From: an uncultured Eubacteriales bacterium
Lineage (GTDB): Bacteria; Bacillota; Clostridia; Lachnospirales; CAMVHY01
NCBI GenBank assembly: GCA_948543815.1
Contig: CAOVHW010000001.1
Location: 1 to 64,000 of the forward strand
Length of the DNA stretch: 64,000 bases
Direction: 5' to 3'
The stretch's first letter is position 1. Each line of letters opens with the position of its first letter. The translations under genes were made by a program, and so were the position numbers. Positions 1 to 8,360 of the stretch are shown here, in pieces. The notes beneath the pieces are model-generated. The model had not been told where the DNA came from. It saw only the letters and a list, made by a program, of their open reading frames with translations, and searched no databases.

Positions 1-82
1 TTAACAAAAAAATCTTTGTGTGAAATCACACAAAGATTTTTTGTAAAGTTTTTTTGGTTCTTTTTTTCCAAAAAAAGAACGA
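1..82. repeat. Composite palindromic repeat, copy 1
   Basis: A hairpin with arms AATCTTTGTG and CACAAAGATT followed by a T-run is followed at about 56-80 by a second inverted repeat (GTTCTTTTTTT / AAAAAAAGAAC). The same two modules recur near 2.7, 31.4, 49.2, 53.2 and 60.9 kb. The hairpin plus T-run probably acts as a terminator for a gene left of the window. Confidence 0.7.
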
Positions 83-197
83 TTTTAAAAATCGCTCCAA
101 AAATTACATATCATAAAAGAATTGAAAAGAGAGAATATTAATGTGAATGGAAATAAAACTTTTGAAACAAAATTTTTTTGTCGAAAATAAAAAAAAC

Positions 198-226
198 TTG
201 ACATAAAAATTTATTTATAGTAACAT
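198..226 (+). promoter_or_regulatory. SigA-type promoter for the SLH protein gene
   Basis: TTGACA at 198-203, a 17-base spacer and TAACAT at 221-226 lie about 30 bases upstream of the start codon at 255. The GGAGGG ribosome binding site is at about 242-247. Confidence 0.6.
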
Positions 227-254
227 ATTTGAAACAATTTTTGGAGGGATTTAT

Positions 255-2687
255 ATGAACAATAAATTTTTGGCAATAACAATGGCGTCAATTATGTCTT
301 TAAACGTTTTTCCGGTAAATATTTTTCGGAAAACAGTGCAAGCAGAAATAACTTTCAAATCAAATGTCAACAAAATTGAAGGACCAGTTGCTGGTGGAGA
401 AAATGACGAATGGAAAGGAAATTATGTTTATTTCGGCCGTTATCCGCAAACTTTGAAAGAAGGAGTTGAAGACAAATCTTCAACAGATCCAAACGATTTT
501 GAAATCGAACCAATCAAATGGCGCGTGCTCGATCCATCAAACACCGCATGGGATGATTCTAGCTCAATTGAAGATAATGGATTTGCGTATAACATTGGTT
601 ATGGCGATAACAAAGGAGGCCGACAAAATGCACCAGTCGGAGGTAACGGAATGTTGCTATACTCCGACGTAGCCCTGGACGCGAAACAATATCATCCAAC
701 TGATAGTAGTGGTAATGAAAAAAATGAACTATGTTGGGGAGGAAGTGGAAAAGGTTGTACATTGTGGGCATGGTCGAACGGCTACGGAAATGAAAGTGTA
801 TGGGGCGGAGCTAATGTACCCGACGCACCATTTTTGCCAAATGCTTTTTCAGATGCCGAACAAAACGTTATAATGCCAACGAAAGTTTACAGCGAAGATT
901 TATTAAATAACAGAAATACTGCACCAGATTATGCAAGTTCAGCGAGAACCTCGTTAACGCAAGACAAAATATTTGTACCATCGTATAATGAAATGTTAAA
1001 CACATCGTATGGATTTACAAACACGTATAGTTCTTCAAAGACTCGTTCTTTTCAATCCTCCAATTATTCAAATAATTTAAAAGAATTTGTTTATTCGTGG
1101 CTCCGCTCGCCGGGGATCTCTACCGGCTATGCGGATGCCCCTATTCTCTATTCCGGCGGTAACGTCTATATCAGCTACCGCGTGCACTACTCTTATGAGC
1201 TCCGCCCCGCTTTGAATTTAAATCCGACATCGGTGATCTTTGCATCTGAAGCCGCTGAAAGCGGCTCATCCGACGACGAAGTCGTCGCGTCCGACACCGA
1301 AGGTGGCGGAAAGAAAAGCATGGAAGTAAGTTCGACGCCGAAAAAATTTGAATTACCGACAGGAACGGAAAATGCGTACAAATTAACATTGCACGATGAA
1401 AACCGCGATAACTTTAAAGCAGAAAAAACTGCACAAAATGGAAATGAAATTACGATTTCGTATAGCAATGCGAAAACTGGCGAGAATGAATATATTTCAT
1501 GCATGATTTTGGACGATGATTCTGAAATAAAATATTATGGAAAGTTAAAAGAAGTTGACTCTGAAAGTGGCGAAGCAACATTAACTTTGCCAGAAGAATT
1601 TGAAATTGGTGACACAGTTAACGTTGTAGTATTTAACGAGCAATGCAATGAAGGCAATGAAACTGATTGGAGCAATTGGCCAAGTGTATTTGAAGTAACT
1701 GTTGAAAAAGCTACCGAACCGGAAAAAGATTCTTCGGATGAGTCAGGAAATGACTTTAATTTTTCTTTTTCTTATCTTGAGCCGAGTGAAAATTCTCAAA
1801 AAACTGAAGTAAATGAATCAGAAAGTAAAATTATTTTTACAGCTTATAGCGAAAAAGAAAGTGTAGAAATTTTTAACGGCGATACAAAAGAAGTTAAATA
1901 CGAAGACAAAGTTGCAAATATTACGCCAAAATTATCCGACAATATTTTAGAAATTGAAATCAAAGATGAAAATGGAAATGAATTAAATGTTGGTGGTAAA
2001 ATAATTTTGATTGCACCACAAGATATTTGCAAACCTGGAACCGTTGCAGTTACTTCAAATGGAAAGGTTGTTCGTAAATCAATTGCAAAAGATGGAAAAC
2101 TTTATTTACCATTAAAATCTTCGGAAACGTATAAAATTTTTGACAACAAGAAAATATTTTTTGACGTATCGAATCATTGGGCGAATGATGCAATAGATTT
2201 TGCGAGCGGCTACGAATTATTTAATGGCACAGCGTCAAATATTTTTGAACCTGAAACGCCGATGAGTCGCGCAATGATGGTACAAGTTTTGCATAATCTT
2301 GAAGATAATCCATATCAAATTTTTGAAAAAATATTTGATGACGTTAATTTTGATAATTGGTTTGCTGAAGCTGTTACATGGGCTTCAAAAAATAATTTTG
2401 TATTAGGTTATGATGACAAAAATTTTGGACCAAATGACAATATTACTCGTGAACAATTGGCAACTATTCTTTACAGATATTTTGGTGAAAACGAAGTTGT
2501 TGATATTGATTTGAATTTTGTTGATGCTGATCAAATTAGTGATTATGCTTTGAAAACTATGAAGTGGGCTGTTAAATATGGAATTATTCAAGGCAAAGGA
2601 AATAATATTCTCGATCCTAAAGGTTTAGCTACTCGCGCCGAAGTTGCTCAGATGTTTCAGAATCTTATGTTGAATTTGTTTTATTAA
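255..2687 (+). CDS. S-layer-anchored surface protein with DUF6273 and three SLH domains
   Basis: The 810-residue product starts with a signal peptide (about residues 1-30, AxA-like end at VQA). Residues about 50-325 match the DUF6273 pattern: a WRVLD segment, then a C-terminal part with WLRSPG and LRPALNL, typical of Firmicute surface proteins with a formylglycine-generating-enzyme/C-type-lectin-like fold. A beta-rich, acidic spacer follows. Residues about 635-808 form three SLH repeats (DVSNHWAND, DVNFDNWFAEA and similar), which normally bind pyruvylated wall polymers, so the protein is probably on the cell surface. The ligand is unknown. The stretch at about 1098-1320 is visibly GC-richer than the rest of the gene (see findings). 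A consensus promoter and GGAGGG site precede the start. Confidence 0.85.
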   Translation: MNNKFLAITMASIMSLNVFPVNIFRKTVQAEITFKSNVNKIEGPVAGGENDEWKGNYVYFGRYPQTLKEGVEDKSSTDPNDFEIEPIKWRVLDPSNTAWDDSSSIEDNGFAYNIGYGDNKGGRQNAPVGGNGMLLYSDVALDAKQYHPTDSSGNEKNELCWGGSGKGCTLWAWSNGYGNESVWGGANVPDAPFLPNAFSDAEQNVIMPTKVYSEDLLNNRNTAPDYASSARTSLTQDKIFVPSYNEMLNTSYGFTNTYSSSKTRSFQSSNYSNNLKEFVYSWLRSPGISTGYADAPILYSGGNVYISYRVHYSYELRPALNLNPTSVIFASEAAESGSSDDEVVASDTEGGGKKSMEVSSTPKKFELPTGTENAYKLTLHDENRDNFKAEKTAQNGNEITISYSNAKTGENEYISCMILDDDSEIKYYGKLKEVDSESGEATLTLPEEFEIGDTVNVVVFNEQCNEGNETDWSNWPSVFEVTVEKATEPEKDSSDESGNDFNFSFSYLEPSENSQKTEVNESESKIIFTAYSEKESVEIFNGDTKEVKYEDKVANITPKLSDNILEIEIKDENGNELNVGGKIILIAPQDICKPGTVAVTSNGKVVRKSIAKDGKLYLPLKSSETYKIFDNKKIFFDVSNHWANDAIDFASGYELFNGTASNIFEPETPMSRAMMVQVLHNLEDNPYQIFEKIFDDVNFDNWFAEAVTWASKNNFVLGYDDKNFGPNDNITREQLATILYRYFGENEVVDIDLNFVDADQISDYALKTMKWAVKYGIIQGKGNNILDPKGLATRAEVAQMFQNLMLNLFY

Positions 2688-2696
2688 TAAAAGATC

Positions 2697-2836
2697 AAAA
2701 CCGTTCTTTTTTTATAAAAAAAGAACCAAAAAAATTTTATTAAAAAATCTTTGTGTGATTTCACACAAAGATTTTTTTATAAAGTTTCTTTTTTTGTTTT
2801 ACTTTTGTCTTTTCAAAGAAAAAAAGTAAAGGTCTT
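2697..2836. repeat. Composite palindromic repeat, copy 2 (modules A-B-C)
   Basis: Three inverted repeats follow one another: A at about 2697-2727 (GTTCTTTTTTT / AAAAAAAGAAC), B at about 2742-2778 (AATCTTTGTG / CACAAAGATT with T-run) and C at about 2797-2836 (TTACTTTTGTC / AAAGTAA type). It fills the gap between the converging SLH gene and the 2843-3304 gene and probably terminates both. Confidence 0.7.
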
Positions 2837-2842
2837 AGCATT

Positions 2843-3304
2843 TTAGTAATAAGGAACGAACTTATTAAAATCGCGATGAATTGGCTTGCGTTTAAGGAAT
2901 ATATTATTTATCACAAGTGCTTCGATTAACGCTTTTAAAATTGAATTTTTATTTACGTTTTGAATTTGCATTTCTTTTAATTCATCTATTCGCTCATTCG
3001 CAAGCTCTAATACTTTCTGAATAATTTGAGCTAATGCTTCACGGTCAATCTTATCGTCAAAAATTGGACTACCTTCATATTCATAATCATTTAAAACTTC
3101 ATCAATAATTGTTTCGAGTTCATGGCTTAATTCATTTTGTACCGAATAATTGCAATCACATTTCAAATCAAAATCTACATTCGCTATTAGTGATGGTGCA
3201 AACTTCATTTTAATTTTATCTTGTTTTTTATTGTGGCGGTACGAAAAAAAATCGTAAAGTAAATCTTCCATATCTGCAACAATATTATTTGTATATTGAT
3301 ACAT
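2843..3304 (-). CDS. Hypothetical protein, 153 aa
   Basis: I do not recognise this protein. It is soluble-looking, with no signal peptide or membrane segment, and alternates acidic helices (for example a KVLELANERIDEL stretch near residue 95-110) with a basic C-terminus. The ATG at 3304 is preceded by a good GGGAGG site about 8 bases upstream, and base composition matches its neighbours, so it is likely a real gene. It is monocistronic, between a composite repeat and the tRNA-Lys terminator. No function can be assigned. Confidence 0.6.
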   Translation of the reverse strand: MYQYTNNIVADMEDLLYDFFSYRHNKKQDKIKMKFAPSLIANVDFDLKCDCNYSVQNELSHELETIIDEVLNDYEYEGSPIFDDKIDREALAQIIQKVLELANERIDELKEMQIQNVNKNSILKALIEALVINNIFLKRKPIHRDFNKFVPYY

Positions 3305-3386
3305 TTTTTTTACCTCCCATATTTAATTTCTTTAACAATATATGAGTCATAAAATGAAATGTGAAAAAAATTTTCGCTTGCATACA

Positions 3387-3417
3387 AAAATAATCTGTGA
3401 GCTCACAGATTATTTTT
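3387..3417 (-). terminator. Terminator of tRNA-Lys
   Basis: AATAATCTGTGA / TCACAGATTATT forms a near-perfect palindrome followed by T-rich sequence on both strands, immediately 3' of the minus-strand tRNA. Confidence 0.7.
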
Positions 3418-3419
3418 AA

Positions 3420-3492
3420 TGCGCCTTCAGGGACTCGAACCCTGGACCCACTGATTAAGAGTCAGTTGCTCTACCAACTGAGCTAAAGGCGC
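3420..3492 (-). tRNA. tRNA-Lys (anticodon CTT)
   Basis: Read on the minus strand, the 73 bases fold as a full cloverleaf: acceptor GCGCCTT/AAGGCGC, D arm with GTTGGTAGAGC, anticodon stem ACTGA/TCAGT with loop CTCTTAA (anticodon CTT), a 5-base variable loop, T arm CAGGG-TTCGAGT-CCCTG and discriminator A. The CCA end is not encoded. Confidence 0.95.
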
Positions 3493-3505
3493 TTACTAAA
3501 TTTTT

Positions 3506-3534
3506 ATTTTATATCCACAACTTTACTTTGTCAA
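3506..3534 (-). promoter_or_regulatory. Promoter of tRNA-Lys
   Basis: On the minus strand, TTGACA (3529-3534), a 17-base spacer and TAAAAT (3506-3511) lie just upstream of the tRNA 5' end. Confidence 0.65.
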
Positions 3535-3565
3535 GAAAAATTTCATACCCACTACAAAATTTAAA

Positions 3566-3594
3566 TTGATTTTCTTCGCGCAAATTGTTATCAT
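3566..3594 (+). promoter_or_regulatory. Candidate promoter of the greA-dnaN-recF-gyrB cluster
   Basis: TTGATT (3566-3571), a 17-base spacer and TATCAT (3589-3594) precede the greA start at 3630 by about 35 bases. Confidence 0.5.
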
Positions 3595-3629
3595 ACATTT
3601 AAATTAATTTTATAAGGATGTAGATATAA

Positions 3630-4103
3630 ATGGCTGGGAAAAAAGTTCTCCTAACTGCCGAAGGTTTGAAAAATCTTGAAGATGAACTCCAAGATCTTAA
3701 AATTAATCGCCGTAAGGAAATTGCTGAAAAAATTAAAGAGGCTCGTAGTCAAGGTGATTTGTCTGAGAATGCTGAGTACGATGCCGCAAAAGAAGAACAA
3801 GCTGCCGTTGAGGCCCGTATCGTTAATATCGAAAAAATGTTACGTAATGTCGAAGTTATTACTGAAAATGAAAATAATAAAAATAAAATTAGTCTTGGCA
3901 GCAAAGTTAAATTATTAGATATCGAACTCAATGAAGAATTTATTTATACAATCGTTGGTTCTACTGAATCTGACCCTCAAAATGGTAAAATATCTAATGA
4001 ATCACCTCTCGGCCACACATTAATTGGCCACTGCGCCAAAGATATTGTAAATGTAAACTCACCTTCCGGAATTATTAAGTATGAAATTTTAGAAATTATG
4101 TGA
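3630..4103 (+). CDS. greA: Transcription elongation factor GreA
   Basis: GreA rescues backtracked RNA polymerase by stimulating transcript cleavage in the secondary channel. The 157-residue length is normal. Residues 1-75 form the antiparallel coiled coil, with the tip motif GDLSENAEYD at 42-51 carrying the acidic residues D43 and E46 that position catalytic Mg2+. Residues about 80-157 are the FKBP-like domain ending in GIIKYEIL. dnaN follows after 10 bases, so the two are probably co-transcribed; greA heading a dnaN-recF-gyrB group is not the classical arrangement. Confidence 0.97.
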   Translation: MAGKKVLLTAEGLKNLEDELQDLKINRRKEIAEKIKEARSQGDLSENAEYDAAKEEQAAVEARIVNIEKMLRNVEVITENENNKNKISLGSKVKLLDIELNEEFIYTIVGSTESDPQNGKISNESPLGHTLIGHCAKDIVNVNSPSGIIKYEILEIM

Positions 4104-4113
4104 GGTATCAGTT

Positions 4114-5220
4114 ATGAATATAATTTGCTCGAAAGAAAAATTGCTCGAAGGTATTAATATTGTACTAAAAGCTGTTCCGTCTAAAACAACTTTACCAATT
4201 TTGGAATGTATTTTAATCCGTGCGCATGATAATGAAATTAAATTGTTATGTAATAATCTCGAAATGGGAATCGAAACTTCCGCTATCGATGCAACTGTAA
4301 TACAAGCTGGAAATTTGGCAATAGATGCAAGAATGTTTTCAGAAATAATCCGTAAACTTCCCGATGATAATATTTCAATTTCAAACAACAAAAATATTAC
4401 GGTAATAAAAGGTGGACGTTCTGAATTCAAAATTTCAAGTCAAAATGGCGATGATTTCCCAACATTACCGCAAATTGAAAAATCTGACGCATATAAAATT
4501 TCGGCTGAAGATTTTAAAAATATGGTTAAGCAAACTATTTTTTCAGTCTCACTCGATGAATCAAAACCAGTTTTAATGGGAGAATTACTCGAAATAAAAA
4601 ATAATAGAATGAATATGGTAGCACTCGATGGCTTCCGAATTTCTTTTAAAAGTTGTGCAATGCCGCAAAATTCTCCTGACATCAATATCGTTGTCCCAAG
4701 CAAAACTTTAGCCGATATAACACGAATTCTTGCGAACTCAGAGACCGAAGAAATTTCGTTCTATGTTACAGATAAACAAGCATTGTTTGAATTAGATGAT
4801 TGCAAAATTGTAACGCGACTTATTGACGGAAAATTTTTGAACTACGAAAACATTTTTACTGATGATTATAAAACAATTATGACAGTAAATCGTGAGGCAT
4901 TCTTAGAAAGCGTTGAGCGTGCATCGTTAATTTCTGCTGACAACAAAAAAAATCCTATCAAGTTCAAACTCGACGAAGATAAAATTGTTATTACATCCAA
5001 TACTGATTTAGATGCTTCGTATGAAGAAATGTCGGCTGATATTGACGGCGAACCGCTCGAAATTGCATTCAATCCAAAATATTTAAGCGATGCACTTAAA
5101 GCAATTGAAAGCGACAATGTTACAGTTCAATTTACAACTTCATTAAATCCGTGCATAATAAAACCGTCGGATAATTTTGACGCTAAATATTTAATTTTGC
5201 CGCTGAGATTAAACGTTTGA
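4114..5220 (+). CDS. dnaN: DNA polymerase III beta subunit (sliding clamp)
   Basis: DnaN is the ring-shaped processivity clamp that tethers DNA polymerase III and other clamp binders to DNA. At 368 residues it has the usual length and the three-domain pattern, with KAVPSKTTLPILE near residue 18, a SDAYKIS domain junction near 125 and the C-terminal TSLNPCIIKP...LILPLR ending that forms part of the partner-binding pocket. The stop overlaps the recF start (TGATG), implying translational coupling. dnaA is not upstream but about 22 kb away. Confidence 0.97.
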   Translation: MNIICSKEKLLEGINIVLKAVPSKTTLPILECILIRAHDNEIKLLCNNLEMGIETSAIDATVIQAGNLAIDARMFSEIIRKLPDDNISISNNKNITVIKGGRSEFKISSQNGDDFPTLPQIEKSDAYKISAEDFKNMVKQTIFSVSLDESKPVLMGELLEIKNNRMNMVALDGFRISFKSCAMPQNSPDINIVVPSKTLADITRILANSETEEISFYVTDKQALFELDDCKIVTRLIDGKFLNYENIFTDDYKTIMTVNREAFLESVERASLISADNKKNPIKFKLDEDKIVITSNTDLDASYEEMSADIDGEPLEIAFNPKYLSDALKAIESDNVTVQFTTSLNPCIIKPSDNFDAKYLILPLRLNV

Positions 5221-6275
5221 TGCAAAAAATATTTCTCAAAAATTTCAGAAATATTGATGAAGCTTTAATTGAATTTTCCGACTCAGTAAATATTTTTTAC
5301 GGTCAAAATGCACAAGGTAAAACAAATTTGATTGAAGCTTTATATTTATGTGCAACAGGGCGCTCGATGCGGACAAATATCGAGCAGGAAATGATAAAGT
5401 TTGGTTCGTCAATTGCAAGTGTCAAACTTGCTTTCTTTAACGGCGAAACTATTTGCGTTAATTTTGAGAATGCAAAGAAAAATATTTTTGTCAATGGAAC
5501 ACAAATAACAAAACTCGGTGAGTTGCTTGGCAAGCTTCCAATTGTAATATTTTCGCCGGAGGATTTGCAACTGATAAAATCAAATCCATCTGCACGTCGA
5601 AAGTTTATGGATACTGAAATTTGTCAGATAAATAAATTTTACTATTACAAGCTCAAACAATATTATCGAATATTGCGTCAACGTAATGCGTTTTTGAAAA
5701 ATAATCCGACCGTAGAAATGTTTGACATTTGGGATAATCAATTAATTGAACACGGTTTGAAAATTATTAATGAGCGCGAAAAATTTATACAAAAAATTAA
5801 TGAACAAGCCGCAAAAATTTATTCCCATATCACAAATGCAAATGAAACTTTACGCGTCATTTATAAACCAAATGTAACATCGGAAGATTTTGCAGCCAAA
5901 ATAAAAAAGCATCGCGATTATGATATATTTAATGGTTCGACTTCAAACGGCATTCATAAAGATGATTTGACATTTGAGATAAATGGTAAGTCAGCAAAAA
6001 TTTATGGCTCACAAGGTCAACAAAAAACTGTTGCGCTTACTTTAAAGCTTGCGGAAATTAATTTGATTCACGAGGTAACTTCTAAATTTCCTGTTTTACT
6101 TTTGGATGACATTTTGTCTGAATTGGATGAATCGCGTCGCCACTTTTTGATTGATTATGTGAAAGAATTTCAAGTTGTTTTGACTTGTAATAATCTCGAA
6201 AATTTAATTAAAAAAAATTTAACTGCCGCTAAGTTCTTTCGCGTTCAATGCGGTAAATTTTTCAATGGAGAGTAA
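5220..6275 (+). CDS. recF: DNA replication and repair protein RecF
   Basis: RecF is an SMC-like ATPase that helps load RecA at single-strand gaps with RecO and RecR. Visible motifs are Walker A GQNAQGKTN (about residues 28-36), an ABC-type signature GSQGQQKTVAL near 265, and Walker B LLLDDILSELD near 300. The frame is open from a TTG at 5217, but the ATG at 5220 overlaps the dnaN stop as TGATG and is the better start (351 aa). The small S4-like yaaA gene often found between dnaN and recF is absent. gyrB follows 3 bases after the stop. Confidence 0.96.
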   Translation: MQKIFLKNFRNIDEALIEFSDSVNIFYGQNAQGKTNLIEALYLCATGRSMRTNIEQEMIKFGSSIASVKLAFFNGETICVNFENAKKNIFVNGTQITKLGELLGKLPIVIFSPEDLQLIKSNPSARRKFMDTEICQINKFYYYKLKQYYRILRQRNAFLKNNPTVEMFDIWDNQLIEHGLKIINEREKFIQKINEQAAKIYSHITNANETLRVIYKPNVTSEDFAAKIKKHRDYDIFNGSTSNGIHKDDLTFEINGKSAKIYGSQGQQKTVALTLKLAEINLIHEVTSKFPVLLLDDILSELDESRRHFLIDYVKEFQVVLTCNNLENLIKKNLTAAKFFRVQCGKFFNGE

Positions 6276-6278
6276 AAA

Positions 6279-8180
6279 ATGAAAGGTTACGATGAATCGC
6301 AAATTCAAATTTTGGAGGGACTGGAAGCCGTTCGAAAACGCCCCGGCATGTATATCGGTAGCACTTCAAGCGCCGGATTACATCATTTAATTTATGAAAT
6401 CGTCGACAATGCTGTCGATGAAGCACTCGCTGGATTTTGTTCCGAAATCGATGTCACCATAAATCCTGACAACTCTGTAACTGTCAAAGATAATGGACGC
6501 GGAATCCCTGTTGGCATTCATCCGCAAAAAGGTATTCCTGCCGTTGAAGTTGTCTTCACAATTTTACATGCTGGTGGAAAATTTGGTGGCGGCGGTTATA
6601 AAGTTTCTGGTGGTTTGCACGGCGTTGGCGCTTCCGTTGTAAATGCTTTATCAGAATGGTTGAACGTTCAAATTTTTCGTGATAATAAAATTTACGAACA
6701 AAAATATTCGCGTGGAAAAGTTATGTCAAAACTTCAAGTAATCGGTGAAACAGATTCACAGGGCACAATAATAACTTTTAAGCCTGACGCACAAATTTTT
6801 GAGACAACAATTTTTGACTTTGAAACTCTTCGGCAACATTTTCAAGAAGTTGCTTTTTTGACGAAAAATTTGAAAATAAATTTTTGCGATTTACGTGAAG
6901 AACCTGCTAAAAAAATAACGTTCCACTACGAAGGTGGAATAACTGAATTTGTAAAATATATTAATCAAAATAAATCAACTTTGTACGACAATATTTTTTA
7001 CGCTGAAGGAATCAAAAATGACGTGCAAGTTGAAATTGCTTTTCAGCATAATGACGGATTTTCTGAAAACATTTATACATTTGTCAACAATATTAATACA
7101 ATTGATGGTGGCACGCATCTATCTGGGTTTCGGCTTGGCCTCACAAAAACTATTAATGATTACGCACATAAATTTAATTTCTTGAAAGAAAATGAAAAAA
7201 ATCTTGCAGGCGAAGATGTTCGTGAAGGTTTGACATCCGTAATAAGTGTAAAGATTTCTGAACCACAATTTGAAGGCCAAACAAAAACTAAACTCGGTAA
7301 CAGCGAAGTTAAAAACATAGTTGACAACCTTTTATGCGAAAAACTTGGATATTTCCTCGAAGAAAATCCCGCTATTGCCAAAATTATTGTCGAAAAAGCT
7401 TTACTTGCCGCGAACGCTCGTAAAGCTGCCAAAAAAGCACGTGAACTTGTACATCGTAAATCTGTTTTGGAAAACGGGCGGTTGCCTGGAAAATTAGCTG
7501 ACTGCTCCGAAAAAGATCCAGAACTTTGTGAAATATATTTGGTTGAAGGAGATTCAGCTGGTGGTTCAGCAAAAAATGCACGCACTCCAAAAACTCAAGC
7601 TATTTTGCCATTGCGTGGAAAAATTTTAAATGTTGAAAAGGCACGGCTCGATCGCGCACTGTCAAGTGAAGAAATTCAAGCAATGATTACAGCGTTTGGA
7701 ACCGGTATTCATGACGATTTTTCAATTAATAAATTGCGCTACCACAAAATAATTATCATGACTGATGCAGATGTTGACGGCGCACACATACGAACTTTGT
7801 TACTAACCTTTATGTTTAGATTTATGCGGCCATTAATTGAAAACGGTAAAGTTTATATTGCACAACCACCGTTATATCGCGTTGAAAAAAATAAAAAAGA
7901 ATATTACGTTTACAATCAGGAAGATTTAGATAAACTTTTGGATGAAATTGGTCGTAATGATTTGAAGCCGATTCAGCGCTATAAAGGTTTGGGTGAGATG
8001 GATGCCGAACAACTTTGGGATACAACAATGGATCCACAACGTAGAATTTTATTACAAGTAACAATTGACGATGCAATTGCTGCCGATTTAATTTTTACGC
8101 AACTTATGGGCGATAAAGTTGATCCACGCCGTGAATTCATTCAGCAATATGCTAAATTTGTCAAAAATCTTGACATATAA
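6279..8180 (+). CDS. gyrB: DNA gyrase subunit B
   Basis: GyrB is the ATPase and TOPRIM subunit of DNA gyrase, which introduces negative supercoils with GyrA (encoded here at 44.5-47.0 kb). The 633 residues include the GHKL ATP site (EIVDNAVDEALAG near 40-52, GLHGVGASVVNAL near 112), the TOPRIM motifs EGDSAGGSAK near 424 and TDADVDGAH near 498, and the GYRKGLGEMD-like QRYKGLGEMD segment near 567. The length fits Gram-positive GyrB without a C-terminal insertion. A strong hairpin terminator follows, closing the greA-dnaN-recF-gyrB unit. Confidence 0.98.
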   Translation: MKGYDESQIQILEGLEAVRKRPGMYIGSTSSAGLHHLIYEIVDNAVDEALAGFCSEIDVTINPDNSVTVKDNGRGIPVGIHPQKGIPAVEVVFTILHAGGKFGGGGYKVSGGLHGVGASVVNALSEWLNVQIFRDNKIYEQKYSRGKVMSKLQVIGETDSQGTIITFKPDAQIFETTIFDFETLRQHFQEVAFLTKNLKINFCDLREEPAKKITFHYEGGITEFVKYINQNKSTLYDNIFYAEGIKNDVQVEIAFQHNDGFSENIYTFVNNINTIDGGTHLSGFRLGLTKTINDYAHKFNFLKENEKNLAGEDVREGLTSVISVKISEPQFEGQTKTKLGNSEVKNIVDNLLCEKLGYFLEENPAIAKIIVEKALLAANARKAAKKARELVHRKSVLENGRLPGKLADCSEKDPELCEIYLVEGDSAGGSAKNARTPKTQAILPLRGKILNVEKARLDRALSSEEIQAMITAFGTGIHDDFSINKLRYHKIIIMTDADVDGAHIRTLLLTFMFRFMRPLIENGKVYIAQPPLYRVEKNKKEYYVYNQEDLDKLLDEIGRNDLKPIQRYKGLGEMDAEQLWDTTMDPQRRILLQVTIDDAIAADLIFTQLMGDKVDPRREFIQQYAKFVKNLDI

Positions 8181-8223
8181 TTTCCTTCAAAAATTCACTT
8201 TTATTTAATGAAAAAGCAACTTA

Positions 8224-8254
8224 AAAAAATCATGTATATACATGATTTTTTTTA
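8224..8254 (+). terminator. Terminator after gyrB
   Basis: AAATCATGTA / TACATGATTT hairpin followed by a T8 tract, 45 bases after the gyrB stop. Confidence 0.85.
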
Positions 8255-8302
8255 TAAAAGAATAACAGCTTTTATTTTTTATTAAAGCCATTTTTGTGGA
8301 AT

Positions 8303-8331
8303 TTGACACGCATTTTTTTTTGTAATACAAT
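8303..8331 (+). promoter_or_regulatory. SigA-type promoter of der-plsY
   Basis: A perfect TTGACA (8303-8308), a 17-base spacer and TACAAT (8326-8331) lie 30 bases before the der start. Confidence 0.75.
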
Positions 8332-8360
8332 GCGTATTATTTCTATCGAGGGATTTTACT

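Noticed and set aside
1098..1320. Active diversity-generating retroelement
   Set aside because: No reverse transcriptase, accessory protein or template repeat is visible in the window; kept only as a speculative alternative.
7160..7585. Minus-strand 141-aa frame inside gyrB
   Set aside because: It is the antisense shadow of a highly conserved gene; the peptide is Ser/Phe-rich with no domain.
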